DNA from: Clostridia bacterium
GTDB lineage: Bacteria; Bacillota; Clostridia; TANB77; UBA1234
Direction of reading: 5' to 3'
Assembly (NCBI GenBank): GCA_900753975.1
Contig: CAAEBC010000012.1
Span: forward strand, 1-64,000
DNA: 64,000 bases
The notes beneath the pieces were generated by a model. The model was not told where the DNA came from, searched no databases, and worked only from the letters and a program-made list of their open reading frames with translations. A program made the position numbers and the translations under genes. Below are positions 27,292 to 35,200 of the stretch, piece by piece (the first letter of the stretch is position 1; each line of letters begins with the position of its first letter).

Positions 27292-28452
27292 ATGAGTGAA
27301 ATTATCATAAATAAAAAGAGTAAAAAAATAGATATATGTGTGGTTGAAAATAATGTAATATGTGAAAAATATGTGCATGATGTTGAAAATGAAAGTATCC
27401 TTGGGAATATATATTCAGGAATCATAAAAAATGTTGTAGACGGGATGCAAGCTTCTTTTTTAGATATAGGCGCTTCAAGAAATGCTTTTATGCCAGTTAA
27501 AGATGCTATGCCTAAAATTGATGTAGTAAAAGAAGACGAAGAGCAAATAGTTCCAGCAATTTCAGAGATTACTAAAGTTGGAGATAAGGTTTTGGTACAA
27601 GTTAGAAAAGAACCAGTTAGTGAAAAGGGCGCTAGAGTATCGACACACATAACTTTTCCTGGAAACTATATAATACTTATGCCAAATACAGATATTGTAA
27701 CGGTTTCGCAAAAGATTCAAGATGCGAAAAGAAAGAAAGAATTAAAAGAATTAGTGCAAAGGTTACTTCCAGAAAATTTTGGCGCCATAGTCAGAACTGA
27801 TGCAGAAGATACTGAAGATAGTCAGATAGAAAACGATTTGAAAACACTTCTAAGTAAGTGGGATGATATTTTAAAGAAGTTTGAAAAATCATCAGGAGCT
27901 GAATGTTTGTATAACGACCATGAACTAGCGTATAAAATTATTCGCGATTTGGTAAATAAGAAGACAACTAAGATAATTTGTAATAGTGCTGACATTTGTA
28001 AGCAGTTGAAGAAGAATATATATAATGACTTGGAAATTAAATATATTCAAACTGGCAATTTGTTTGAATACTTAGGAATGAAGACAGAACTTGAAAATGC
28101 TGAAAAAAGAAAAGTTTGGCTTAAATGTGGTGGATATATAGCGATAGATAGGACAGAAGCACTAACCGCTATAGATGTTAATTCGGGGAAATATACAGGT
28201 AAAAATGATTTAGAGGAGACTACGTTTAAGGTAAATGAAGAAGCCGCAATTGAAATAATGAAACAATTAAGGCTTAAAGATATTGGCGGAATTATAATTA
28301 TTGACTATATAGATATGGCTTCGAAAGAGGATCAAAATAAAATAATAGAGCTTATGAAGAGAGAAGCCGTTAAGGATAGAAGTAAAATTGATATAAAAGA
28401 ATTTACAAAATTAAATTTAGTAGAAATGACTAGAAAAAAGATGTATGTATAA
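27292..28452 (+). CDS. rng: RNase E/G-family ribonuclease, short form
   Basis: The 386-residue protein has an N-terminal S1 domain (GNIYSGIIKNVVDGMQASFLD), then the RNase G catalytic core with AIDVNSGKYTG and IIIIDYIDM supplying the two metal-binding aspartates, and ends VEMTRKKMYV. Standard RNase G continues about 90-100 residues with a zinc-link CPxCxG after VEMTRKR; that part is missing here. The stop is followed immediately by the lexA promoter, so this looks like a natural short form or a truncation. It initiates RNA decay or processes rRNA in the family. It starts nine bases after pth. Confidence 0.85.
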   Translation: MSEIIINKKSKKIDICVVENNVICEKYVHDVENESILGNIYSGIIKNVVDGMQASFLDIGASRNAFMPVKDAMPKIDVVKEDEEQIVPAISEITKVGDKVLVQVRKEPVSEKGARVSTHITFPGNYIILMPNTDIVTVSQKIQDAKRKKELKELVQRLLPENFGAIVRTDAEDTEDSQIENDLKTLLSKWDDILKKFEKSSGAECLYNDHELAYKIIRDLVNKKTTKIICNSADICKQLKKNIYNDLEIKYIQTGNLFEYLGMKTELENAEKRKVWLKCGGYIAIDRTEALTAIDVNSGKYTGKNDLEETTFKVNEEAAIEIMKQLRLKDIGGIIIIDYIDMASKEDQNKIIELMKREAVKDRSKIDIKEFTKLNLVEMTRKKMYV

Positions 28453-28467
28453 AATGAAAACTTTTGT

Positions 28468-28496
28468 TTGACAAGAACAAATATTTGTGGTATTCT
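28468..28496 (+). promoter_or_regulatory. lexA promoter with LexA box
   Basis: TTGACA (28468-28473) and TATTCT (28491-28496) lie 17 bases apart. AGAACAAATATTTG (28474-28487) fills the spacer and fits the same AGAAC-N4-RTTTG pattern as the dinD promoter, indicating autoregulation. Confidence 0.72.
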
Positions 28497-28531
28497 GTTG
28501 GCAGAAAAAGAGTTGGAAGGAGAATTTTTGT

Positions 28532-29167
28532 ATGGCGAAAAACAATGAAGCTACTGATAAACAATTAAGGGTTTTAAACTTTGTTAATGAACAAATTAAA
28601 AAAGATGGATATGCACCTACAGTAAGAGAAATCTGTAAGGCCTTGGATTTAAAGTCAACATCTACAGTTCATGGATATTTAGCAAGACTTGAAAAGAAAG
28701 GTTTGATTCAAAAAAATGCTTTAAAGCCTAGAACTATACGTGTTGTTGGAAATCAAATGAATCCAGCTGAACAAAAATTTTATACTTCAAAGGAAATGGT
28801 TGACGTACCTATAGTTGGAAAAGTAGCTGCAGGAGCTCCTCTTTTAGCTGTTGAAAATATAGAAGATTCTTTTCCACTTCCTATTGACTTCGTAGGAAAT
28901 TCTGAGACTTTTATGCTTAGAGTAAGAGGCGATAGTATGATTGATGCTGGAATTTTGGATGGTGACTTGGTTTTAGTTAGAAAGCAAAATACTGCAAATA
29001 ACGGAGAGATTGTTGTTGCTTTGGTAGATGATAGTGCTACTGTTAAGAAGTTTTATAAAGAAAAAGGTTTTATCAGACTTCAACCTCAAAATCAATTTAT
29101 GCAACCTATTTTAGTTCCAACATGTACGATTCTTGGTGTAGTTTGTGGTGTGTTTAGAAAATTATAA
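28532..29167 (+). CDS. lexA: LexA repressor
   Basis: The 211-residue SOS repressor has an N-terminal winged helix (GYAPTVREICKALDLKSTSTVH, residues about 27-48) and a C-terminal S24 peptidase domain. The self-cleavage site is Ala100-Gly101 in KVAAGAPL, the nucleophile is Ser135 in RGDSM and the general base is Lys172 in ATVKKF. GGAAGGAG precedes the ATG at 28532; an in-frame start at 28487 would run through the promoter. The gene has its own LexA-box promoter and terminator. Confidence 0.96.
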   Translation: MAKNNEATDKQLRVLNFVNEQIKKDGYAPTVREICKALDLKSTSTVHGYLARLEKKGLIQKNALKPRTIRVVGNQMNPAEQKFYTSKEMVDVPIVGKVAAGAPLLAVENIEDSFPLPIDFVGNSETFMLRVRGDSMIDAGILDGDLVLVRKQNTANNGEIVVALVDDSATVKKFYKEKGFIRLQPQNQFMQPILVPTCTILGVVCGVFRKL

Positions 29168-29187
29168 TTTATAAGAATATAAATTTT

Positions 29188-29225
29188 AAAATCACTTCAT
29201 AATATTTTTATGAGGTGATTTTTTT
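29188..29225 (+). terminator. lexA terminator whose 3' arm holds a ribosome site
   Basis: AAAATCACTTCATAA pairs along its full length with TTATGAGGTGATTTT and ends in a T-run. The 3' arm includes GAGGTG, which is also the ribosome site of the small gene starting at 29224. Confidence 0.85.
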
Positions 29226-29397
29226 GGATAAGAAAAGAAAAAGGATTGTTGCAAATTCAGATGAACTTAAGACTAAAGGTAAAGGGATTGTAGAGGATAC
29301 TACTGAATATGGTGAGTTTGTTTGCTCTTTTGATGCTTGGTTACCAATAGAGGAGCAAAAAAAGAATGCGGAATTTATGGAGCATCTTGGGGATTGA
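29224..29397 (+). CDS. Small hypothetical protein
   Basis: The 57-residue product has a basic N terminus (DKKRKRIVANSDELKTKGKG) followed by an acidic half with GEFVCSFDAWLPIEEQ. I do not recognise the family. The TTG start sits six bases after GAGGTG, and both are inside or next to the lexA terminator, so expression would depend on readthrough and on unfolding of that stem. The stop codon is followed at once by long hairpin B. It may be a real small protein or a chance reading frame. Confidence 0.45.
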   Translation: MDKKRKRIVANSDELKTKGKGIVEDTTEYGEFVCSFDAWLPIEEQKKNAEFMEHLGD

Positions 29398-29400
29398 AGA

Positions 29401-29638
29401 AGGAAATTGTTTTGACAGTAAAAAATCAGGTGCGATGATGGTGGTTTGATGCGATTAAGTTGCAGCGGAGGGGATTGATAAAACTTTTATCCGCTAGGTT
29501 TGTCAAGGTAGTATGACTGACGTCATCTCCACCTTGACAAAAAACGCTCCTAAAAGTGTTATCAATCCCCTCCGCTGCAACTTAATCGCATCATACCACC
29601 ATCATTGCACCTGATTTTTTACTGTAAAAACAATTTCT
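29401..29638 (+). repeat. Long hairpin element B (core-conserved, arm-variable family)
   Basis: A 238-base inverted repeat with arms of about 70 bases (for example GGTGCGATGATGGTGG near 29430 pairing with CCACCATCATTGCACC near 29597). The core reads GATAAAACTTTTATCCGC, TTTGTCAAGGT, apical stem ATGAC (29513-29517) with loop TGAC and GTCAT (29522-29526), CTCC, ACCTTGACAAA, TAAAAGTGTTATC. It lies between the small gene and the ctsR promoter and contains no gene. Confidence 0.9.
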
Positions 29639-29683
29639 TAGGAGTAGGGAGACCGGGTTCACAAATAATTCACATAATTAGTA

Positions 29684-29711
29684 TTGACTTTTTTAATTAT
29701 GGTGTTATAAT
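29684..29711 (+). promoter_or_regulatory. Promoter of ctsR operon
   Basis: TTGACT (29684-29689) and TATAAT (29706-29711), spacer 16. A CtsR operator lies just downstream. Confidence 0.82.
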
Positions 29712-29722
29712 AAGATACGAAA

Positions 29723-29739
29723 GGTCAAAGAAAGTCAAA
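29723..29739 (+). promoter_or_regulatory. CtsR operator
   Basis: GGTCAAAGAAAGTCAAA is the tandem heptad bound by CtsR (RGTCAAA-NAN-RGTCAAA) with no deviation. Its place 12 bases after the -10 box blocks transcription, so the ctsR-mcsA-clpC operon is autoregulated by heat shock. Confidence 0.93.
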
Positions 29740-29757
29740 GTAAAAGGAGATGATTTT

Positions 29758-30204
29758 TTGAGATTGTCAGATTTGATTGAAGAGTATATAAAGGATTTGA
29801 TGAATGATAATGATGAGTATACTGAATTTGGTAGAAATGAGTTAGCACAGTATTTTAATTGTGTTCCTTCTCAGATTAATTATGTTATAGCAACTAGGTT
29901 TAGTCCCGAAAGAGGTTATTATGTTGAAAGCAGAAGAGGTGGCGGAGGCAATATTAAGATTAAGAGAATTAATGTAAGTAAAGACAAATATGTTATGCAT
30001 ATAATTAATTCTATAAGTAATGTTATAACTCAGCAAGATGCGGATATAATTATAAGTAATCTGGTAAATTATGGCGTGGCAAATGCGGATGTGGCGAAGA
30101 TTATGAGAGTGGCTGTTAATGATAAGGTGCTTAGTTTGCCTATTGAATATAAAGATGCTACAAGAAGTAGAATTTTAAAAAACATGTTGCTTAATTTGGT
30201 TTAG
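29758..30204 (+). CDS. ctsR: Heat-shock repressor CtsR
   Basis: CtsR represses class III heat-shock genes. The 148-residue protein begins with LSDLIEEYIKDLMND, has the winged-helix segment EFGRNELAQYFNCVPSQINYVIATRF and the family-specific beta-wing YYVESRRGGGGNIKI with the RGGGG thermosensing loop. The TTG start at 29758 follows AAAGGAG; an upstream in-frame reading runs into hairpin B and is not used. An exact CtsR operator lies 19 bases before the start. Confidence 0.96.
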   Translation: MRLSDLIEEYIKDLMNDNDEYTEFGRNELAQYFNCVPSQINYVIATRFSPERGYYVESRRGGGGNIKIKRINVSKDKYVMHIINSISNVITQQDADIIISNLVNYGVANADVAKIMRVAVNDKVLSLPIEYKDATRSRILKNMLLNLV

Positions 30205-30250
30205 GTGACTGTCTTTGACAAGTTGTAAATAATAGAAAGGGGAGATTTTT

Positions 30251-30712
30251 ATGATGTGTCAAAATTGTGGTAGAAATAATGCTAATGTCATGTATAAAAG
30301 TGTTGTTAATGGAAATAGAACGGAGCTTTATTTATGTGACAAGTGTGCAAATAAGATGAATATTGGAATGAATTTTGATTTTGGTGTAAATGATATTTTT
30401 TCAAGTTTCTTTGATGATTTTGGTGGTTTGAAGATGTTGACGATGCCTAATTTAATGGGAAGAGAAAACTTCATGTTACCTGGATTTGCCTCTGGCTATG
30501 AGGCAGAAGATTCTTTAGATGAGTTAGATGGCATTTTAGAGAAAAATCGTCAAAAGAGAAATGCAAAAAAAGAAGTTGAAGCTAAAGAAACTAAAGTGAA
30601 AGAGGTGTCGGAGGTAGACAAATTAAAGGCAGAGCTTAATGAATGTATTAAAAATGAAGAGTATGAAAAAGCTGCTGTTCTTAGAGACAAAATTAAAAAT
30701 CTAGAAAAATAA
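30251..30712 (+). CDS. mcsA: McsA-like zinc and UVR protein
   Basis: The 153-residue protein has two CXXC pairs (C3, C6 and C29, C32) in an N-terminal zinc domain and a C-terminal UVR motif (KLKAELNECIKNEEYEKAA, about 122-150). In B. subtilis McsA activates the protein-arginine kinase McsB, which marks proteins for ClpCP. Here mcsB is absent: clpC follows after 38 bases. McsA may therefore act directly on ClpC or CtsR, or with an McsB encoded elsewhere. GAAAGGGGAG precedes the ATG. Confidence 0.9.
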   Translation: MMCQNCGRNNANVMYKSVVNGNRTELYLCDKCANKMNIGMNFDFGVNDIFSSFFDDFGGLKMLTMPNLMGRENFMLPGFASGYEAEDSLDELDGILEKNRQKRNAKKEVEAKETKVKEVSEVDKLKAELNECIKNEEYEKAAVLRDKIKNLEK

Positions 30713-30750
30713 TCTAGTATCATATGTACGAAAAGGAGGTTTGATATTTT

Positions 30751-33180
30751 ATGATGTATAGATTTACAAATAGAGCTGAAAGGGCTATTGAAGCAGCGCA
30801 AGAGATTGCAGCTGAATTAGGACATAATTATGTCGGTACGGAGCATTTACTTGCTGGACTTATTCGTGAGGGTAATGGTCTTGCTTATAAGATTTTGACA
30901 AGTCAAGGTGTTACTGAAGATAAGGTAATAGGCTTGATTGAGGAATTGATAGGCAGAAGCGAACCTTTAGATGATGTTCCAAATGGTTTTACACCACGTA
31001 CTAAAAGAGTTATAGAAATTAGTTTTATTGAAGCTAAGAGATTAAATAATAATTTTATTGGAACTGAGCATTTGCTTTTAGGAATAATGAAAGAGGGAGA
31101 TAGTGTAGCAGCAAGAATTATTACTGAGCTTGGAGTGGATATTCCTAAGATGTTTAATGAGCTTGTAAAAGTGCTTAGTGAAGATAATGATGGAACTTCT
31201 ACTCCTAAGAAGTTTTCTGCAACAAGTAATCAAACACCTACTTTAAATCAATATGGTAAAGACCTAACTGAAGAAGCAAATAACGGAAAGCTTGATCCTA
31301 TAATTGGTAGGGATAAAGAGATTGAAAGAATTATACAGATTTTAAGTAGAAGAACTAAAAATAATCCTTGCTTAATTGGTGAACCGGGTGTTGGTAAAAC
31401 TGCAGTTGCTGAAGGGTTAGCTGAACAAATTGTTGATGGAGATGTTCCTGAAAACTTAAAGAATAAAAGAGTTGTAGCTTTAGATATTTCTTCTATGTTA
31501 GCTGGTGCAAAGTACAGAGGAGACTTTGAGGAAAGATTAAAGAAATGCTTACAAGAAATTAAGAAAGCTGGAAATGTAATTTTATTTATAGATGAGATTC
31601 ACACTATAGTTGGTGCAGGTGCTGCTGAAGGTGCTATTGATGCTGCTAATATTTTAAAACCACTTTTAGCAAGAGCTGAAATTCAAGTTATTGGTGCTAC
31701 TACTTTAAATGAGTATAGAAAATATATTGAAAAGGATGCTGCTTTAGAGAGAAGGTTTCAACCTGTAATTGTTGGTGAGCCAACGGTCCAAGAGACTATT
31801 CAAATCTTAAAGGGAATCAGAGATAAGTATGAAGCTCATCATAAAGTAAAGATTACTGATGATGCTATAAAGGCAGCAGCAGAGTTATCTTCTAGATATA
31901 TAAATGATAGGTATTTACCAGATAAGGCTATAGACCTTATGGATGAGGCTGCTTCGAAGGTAAAATTGCAATCGCTTACAGCTCCTAAAGAAGTTAAAAA
32001 GATTGAAGAGAAGATTGCAGAGATTGTAAAAGAAAAAGAAGATGCAGTGAATGCTCAAGACTTTGAAAATGCTGCTAAGTTAAGAGATAAAGAGCATAAA
32101 GAAAAAGAAAAATTGGAAAAAGAAAGAGTAAAATGGGAACAAAAAAATCAAATTCAAGCGACAACTGTCGGTGAAAATGAGATAGCTGAAGTTATTGCTA
32201 ATTGGACTGGTATACCAGTTAGTAAATTAACTGAGGCTGAAACGGAAAGACTAAGAAAACTAGAAGATGAACTTCACAAGAGGGTTATAGGACAAGATGA
32301 AGCTATTACTGCTGTAAGTAAGGCTATAAGAAGAGGCAGAGTTGGACTAAAAGATCCAAAGAGACCAATTGGTTCATTTATGTTTTTAGGTCCTACTGGT
32401 GTTGGTAAAACAGAGACATGTAAAGCTTTGGCAGAGTGTTTGTTTGGCGATGAAAATGCTATTATAAGGATTGATATGTCTGAATATATGGAGAAACATA
32501 CTGTATCTAAATTAATTGGTTCACCTCCAGGATATGTTGGATATGAAGAGGGAGGACAATTAACTGAAAAGGTAAGAAGAAAACCTTATAGTGTAATCTT
32601 ATTTGATGAGATTGAAAAAGCACATCCAGATGTATTTAATATATTACTTCAAATCCTTGATGATGGCAGACTTACTGATTCTCAAGGTAGAGTTGTAGAT
32701 TTTAAAAATACAGTAGTTATAATGACATCTAATGTTGGTGCGAGGGATATTGTCGATGGCAAATTAATTGGCTTTGGAGATAAAGATAAGAAAGATAAAA
32801 AATACGAAGAAATTAAATCTAATGTTATGACTGAATTAAAGAGAGAATTCAAACCGGAATTTCTAAATCGTATTGATGAAATAATTGTCTTTAAACAATT
32901 AACCGAAGAAGAAATTGGCAAGATTGCTGATTTGATGATTGAAGCTTCTACTAAGAGATTAAGCGATAGAAACATAACTATTAAAGTTACAAAAGAGATG
33001 AAGAAACATATTGCCAAAGTAGGCTTTGACCCAACTTATGGTGCAAGACCACTTAAGAGAGCAATTCAAACCTTAATCGAAGATAAAATTGCTGAAGAAA
33101 TCCTTGATGGAAAAGTTAAGGATGGCGATACAGCTAAGATTGATTACAAAGATGATAAGGTTGTAGTTACTGTCGAGTAA
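30751..33180 (+). CDS. clpC: ClpC AAA+ unfoldase
   Basis: The 809-residue Hsp100 ATPase that feeds ClpP has a double Clp-N repeat (residues 1-145), AAA-1 with Walker A GEPGVGKT (210-217), a middle UVR-type domain ([20 protein letters not shown], about 430-455), AAA-2 with Walker A GPTGVGKT (547-554), and a C-terminal D2 small domain. AAAAGGAGG precedes ATGATG; either ATG could serve. It is the last gene of the CtsR-controlled operon and ends at a strong terminator. Confidence 0.97.
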   Translation: MMYRFTNRAERAIEAAQEIAAELGHNYVGTEHLLAGLIREGNGLAYKILTSQGVTEDKVIGLIEELIGRSEPLDDVPNGFTPRTKRVIEISFIEAKRLNNNFIGTEHLLLGIMKEGDSVAARIITELGVDIPKMFNELVKVLSEDNDGTSTPKKFSATSNQTPTLNQYGKDLTEEANNGKLDPIIGRDKEIERIIQILSRRTKNNPCLIGEPGVGKTAVAEGLAEQIVDGDVPENLKNKRVVALDISSMLAGAKYRGDFEERLKKCLQEIKKAGNVILFIDEIHTIVGAGAAEGAIDAANILKPLLARAEIQVIGATTLNEYRKYIEKDAALERRFQPVIVGEPTVQETIQILKGIRDKYEAHHKVKITDDAIKAAAELSSRYINDRYLPDKAIDLMDEAASKVKLQSLTAPKEVKKIEEKIAEIVKEKEDAVNAQDFENAAKLRDKEHKEKEKLEKERVKWEQKNQIQATTVGENEIAEVIANWTGIPVSKLTEAETERLRKLEDELHKRVIGQDEAITAVSKAIRRGRVGLKDPKRPIGSFMFLGPTGVGKTETCKALAECLFGDENAIIRIDMSEYMEKHTVSKLIGSPPGYVGYEEGGQLTEKVRRKPYSVILFDEIEKAHPDVFNILLQILDDGRLTDSQGRVVDFKNTVVIMTSNVGARDIVDGKLIGFGDKDKKDKKYEEIKSNVMTELKREFKPEFLNRIDEIIVFKQLTEEEIGKIADLMIEASTKRLSDRNITIKVTKEMKKHIAKVGFDPTYGARPLKRAIQTLIEDKIAEEILDGKVKDGDTAKIDYKDDKVVVTVE

Positions 33181-33197
33181 AGTTTTGAATATATAGT

Positions 33198-33238
33198 AAA
33201 AGGCAGAAGCTTTTATAATTAGAGCTTCTGCCTTTTTA
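33198..33238 (+). terminator. Terminator of the clpC operon
   Basis: AAAGGCAGAAGCT pairs with AGCTTCTGCCTTT and is followed by T. The remaining gap to 33457 holds only AT-rich sequence with a direct repeat ATATTTGTAA at about 33340-33360. Confidence 0.9.
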
Positions 33239-33457
33239 TTTAAATGAAATCGTTATTATCAAAATGGTCAAACATAATTTAGTCAATTATGATTTAGTCA
33301 TTTGTAGTTGACTAAAAATTTTTGATTAGTTTTTGTAACATATTTGTAATATATTTGTAACACTAATTTAATTGTATTTCTAATAGAAGAGTTATAAAAT
33401 AGACAAGTAAGAATGTGGGATATTAGAATATACAGATGAAAAGAGGTGTTACTTAGG

Positions 33458-33970
33458 GTGAATGCAGAAGAGACACGTAAGAGGCTAAAAATGGAGTTAG
33501 AGGCACAGTTCTTAAACGATAATTTTAATATGTCAAAAGAAAAAGAAGATGCACAGGCTAAGTCTTCTGTAGATACTGTGCTTGGTTTTGCACCGGGTGA
33601 GCCTGTTGTAACATTTCCGTCTCCGACTTTTGAAAAGCCGAAGATGTTTATGCCAAAGTCTACTACTGAGCATGAAACATCATCTAGTATTACTTCTAAA
33701 ACTGTTAAAGGTATTGGATTTTCAAATAAAATAGAAAGTACGAAAAAGGTAACTAAAGGTACGGGCGAGATATATGACATGCAAGCTTTAATTAGCACTA
33801 ATCCAGAAGGTATGCAGACACTTGCTTATGATGAGAAGGTTGTAAAAAAACAACTTGCTTTAGTAAAAAGAAAAGAATGGCAAGATATACTATTTTCAGA
33901 TGTCGATTGGTTTATGCAAATTGATTTGACTTCTGGGATAAAAAAATTATTTAACGGAATGAAATTTTAA
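33458..33970 (+). CDS. Hypothetical protein
   Basis: The 170-residue product is hydrophilic with no signal peptide or membrane helix. The first 30 residues are helical and charged (NAEETRKRLKMELEAQFLND), the middle is low in order and rich in Ser, Thr, Pro and Lys, and the last 50 residues look folded (LAYDEKVVKKQLALVKRKEW, DWFMQIDLTSGIKKLF). I do not recognise the family. The GTG at 33458 is chosen because AAGAGGTG lies about ten bases upstream; a GTG at 33446 is inside that ribosome site. It is monocistronic with its own terminator. Confidence 0.7.
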   Translation: MNAEETRKRLKMELEAQFLNDNFNMSKEKEDAQAKSSVDTVLGFAPGEPVVTFPSPTFEKPKMFMPKSTTEHETSSSITSKTVKGIGFSNKIESTKKVTKGTGEIYDMQALISTNPEGMQTLAYDEKVVKKQLALVKRKEWQDILFSDVDWFMQIDLTSGIKKLFNGMKF

Positions 33971-34003
33971 AACTACTAATCGATTGAGATTAGTAGTTTT
34001 TTT
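33969..34003 (+). terminator. Terminator after the hypothetical gene
   Basis: AAACTACTAATC pairs with GATTAGTAGTTT and is followed by T. It begins at the stop codon. Confidence 0.88.
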
Positions 34004-34013
34004 GTACTATTTG

Positions 34014-34042
34014 TTGAATTTTATGTAAATAGATGATATAAT
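34014..34042 (+). promoter_or_regulatory. Promoter of the 34.1 kb gene
   Basis: TTGAAT (34014-34019) and TATAAT (34037-34042), spacer 17, placed right after a terminator. Confidence 0.7.
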
Positions 34043-34102
34043 CTGCCTACAAAATCGCGAAACTATAATTTCTTAGTAGTACATATTTTGGAGGTGTAAT
34101 AG

Positions 34103-34759
34103 ATGAAATCTGATATTGAAATTTTAAGTATGATAAATGAAGGAAGATATGGAGCATTTATTAGTTCTTTAAGTGATGAAAGTGCAAGTATTGTAAAGGA
34201 AAAGATAAACGAAATTCCTGGCGAATTTTTTAAGCCTACAATAGATTTAGGTAAGGAAAATGGTGGCACTATTTCACTTATTCAATTTTGTATAAGTGCA
34301 GGTAATTTGAATGATGCAAGAAAAAACGGACTTATGAGGAAATATAGTATTAATCCTTATGATATGAATAAAATTCAGTCTATTGTTGAAAGCATAAAAG
34401 TTGCTGGGGAGTATGGTTTGGCTCAAAAAAGCAATGAAGAAAAGGAAGATAAACATAAAGAATTCGGCTTTGAACTTGCAGATAAAGAAAGTTTAGATAA
34501 AGCATATCCACTTTGGATAGCATATTTATATGCTGATTCTAAAAATCCTTTAGAAGACATTAGTGCGAGATTAGTAGCTGATGGAACTAATGGAAAGTAT
34601 ACAGCTGAGTATATTGTAGGACTTATAGACCATACAAATTCGCTTATGCTAGGAAAAAGCGAAGATGAAAAGAAGGATTTTTATATGAGTTCTATTAGTG
34701 GAATTTTAGGTAAAGACGAACGATTTTCTAAAAAAGAGAGAGAAAGTATAGAAATCTAA
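34103..34759 (+). CDS. Hypothetical protein
   Basis: The 218-residue soluble, acidic protein is probably mostly helical. Recognisable repeats or motifs are absent; it contains PLWIAYLYADSKNPLEDISA and GEDEKK-like charged stretches near the C terminus (GKSEDEKKDFYMSSISGILG). I do not recognise the family. GGAGGTG precedes the ATG. It has its own promoter and lies before the ylxM promoter, so it is probably a single-gene unit. Confidence 0.72.
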   Translation: MKSDIEILSMINEGRYGAFISSLSDESASIVKEKINEIPGEFFKPTIDLGKENGGTISLIQFCISAGNLNDARKNGLMRKYSINPYDMNKIQSIVESIKVAGEYGLAQKSNEEKEDKHKEFGFELADKESLDKAYPLWIAYLYADSKNPLEDISARLVADGTNGKYTAEYIVGLIDHTNSLMLGKSEDEKKDFYMSSISGILGKDERFSKKERESIEI

Positions 34760-34769
34760 GCAAAAATAC

Positions 34770-34798
34770 TTGACTTTTGAGCAAAACCAGTGTAAACT
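34770..34798 (+). promoter_or_regulatory. Promoter of the ylxM-ffh operon
   Basis: TTGACT (34770-34775) and TAAACT (34793-34798), spacer 17. Confidence 0.65.
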
Positions 34799-34834
34799 AT
34801 CAAAGGTTTACAGATGAAGTTTGGAGGTATGCGA

Positions 34835-35146
34835 ATGGATAAGACTGTTAGATTGAGTATGCTTCTTGATATATATGGTAAATTACTTACAGAAAGGCAA
34901 TATGATATTGCAGATTTGTATTACAATCAGAATTTGTCTTTAAGTGAGATTGCAGATGAGCTAAAGATTACAAGACAAGCGGTTAGAAAAAGTTTGATTG
35001 AGGCTGAAAAAAATCTTTCTGAATTTGAAGAAAAACTTAATTTTCTGAGTAAGAAAGTTAAAAGAGATGAACTTTTGGAAGAGGCTTTAAAATTAGAGTT
35101 AGATTCAAAAGCCAAAAAGATTATTGAAAAACTTAAACAACTTTAG
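34835..35146 (+). CDS. ylxM: YlxM-like signal recognition particle accessory protein
   Basis: The 103-residue helix-turn-helix protein has a sigma-70 region 4-like core (LTERQYDIADLYYNQNLSLS, EIADELKITRQAVRKSL). YlxM is found next to ffh in most Firmicutes and stimulates or binds the signal recognition particle. Among three in-frame ATGs, the one at 34835 is seven bases after GGAGG (34823-34827) and gives the usual MDKTVRL start. ffh begins 54 bases downstream. Confidence 0.9.
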   Translation: MDKTVRLSMLLDIYGKLLTERQYDIADLYYNQNLSLSEIADELKITRQAVRKSLIEAEKNLSEFEEKLNFLSKKVKRDELLEEALKLELDSKAKKIIEKLKQL

Positions 35147-35200
35147 TTTAGCTAGCTCAAGGTTTTTTGAATAGAGTAAGTATGAAGAGGGTGATTTTAG

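Noticed and set aside
29401..29638. Long hairpin B as an ordinary terminator, retron or attC site
   Set aside because: Stems are far longer than terminators and lack a T-run at the end; no reverse transcriptase is nearby; attC sites conserve the ends and vary the centre, the reverse of what is seen.
33298..33798. Minus-strand 166-codon frame opposite the 33.4 kb gene
   Set aside because: The plus-strand gene has promoter-side spacing, a ribosome site and a terminator at its stop; the minus frame has none.
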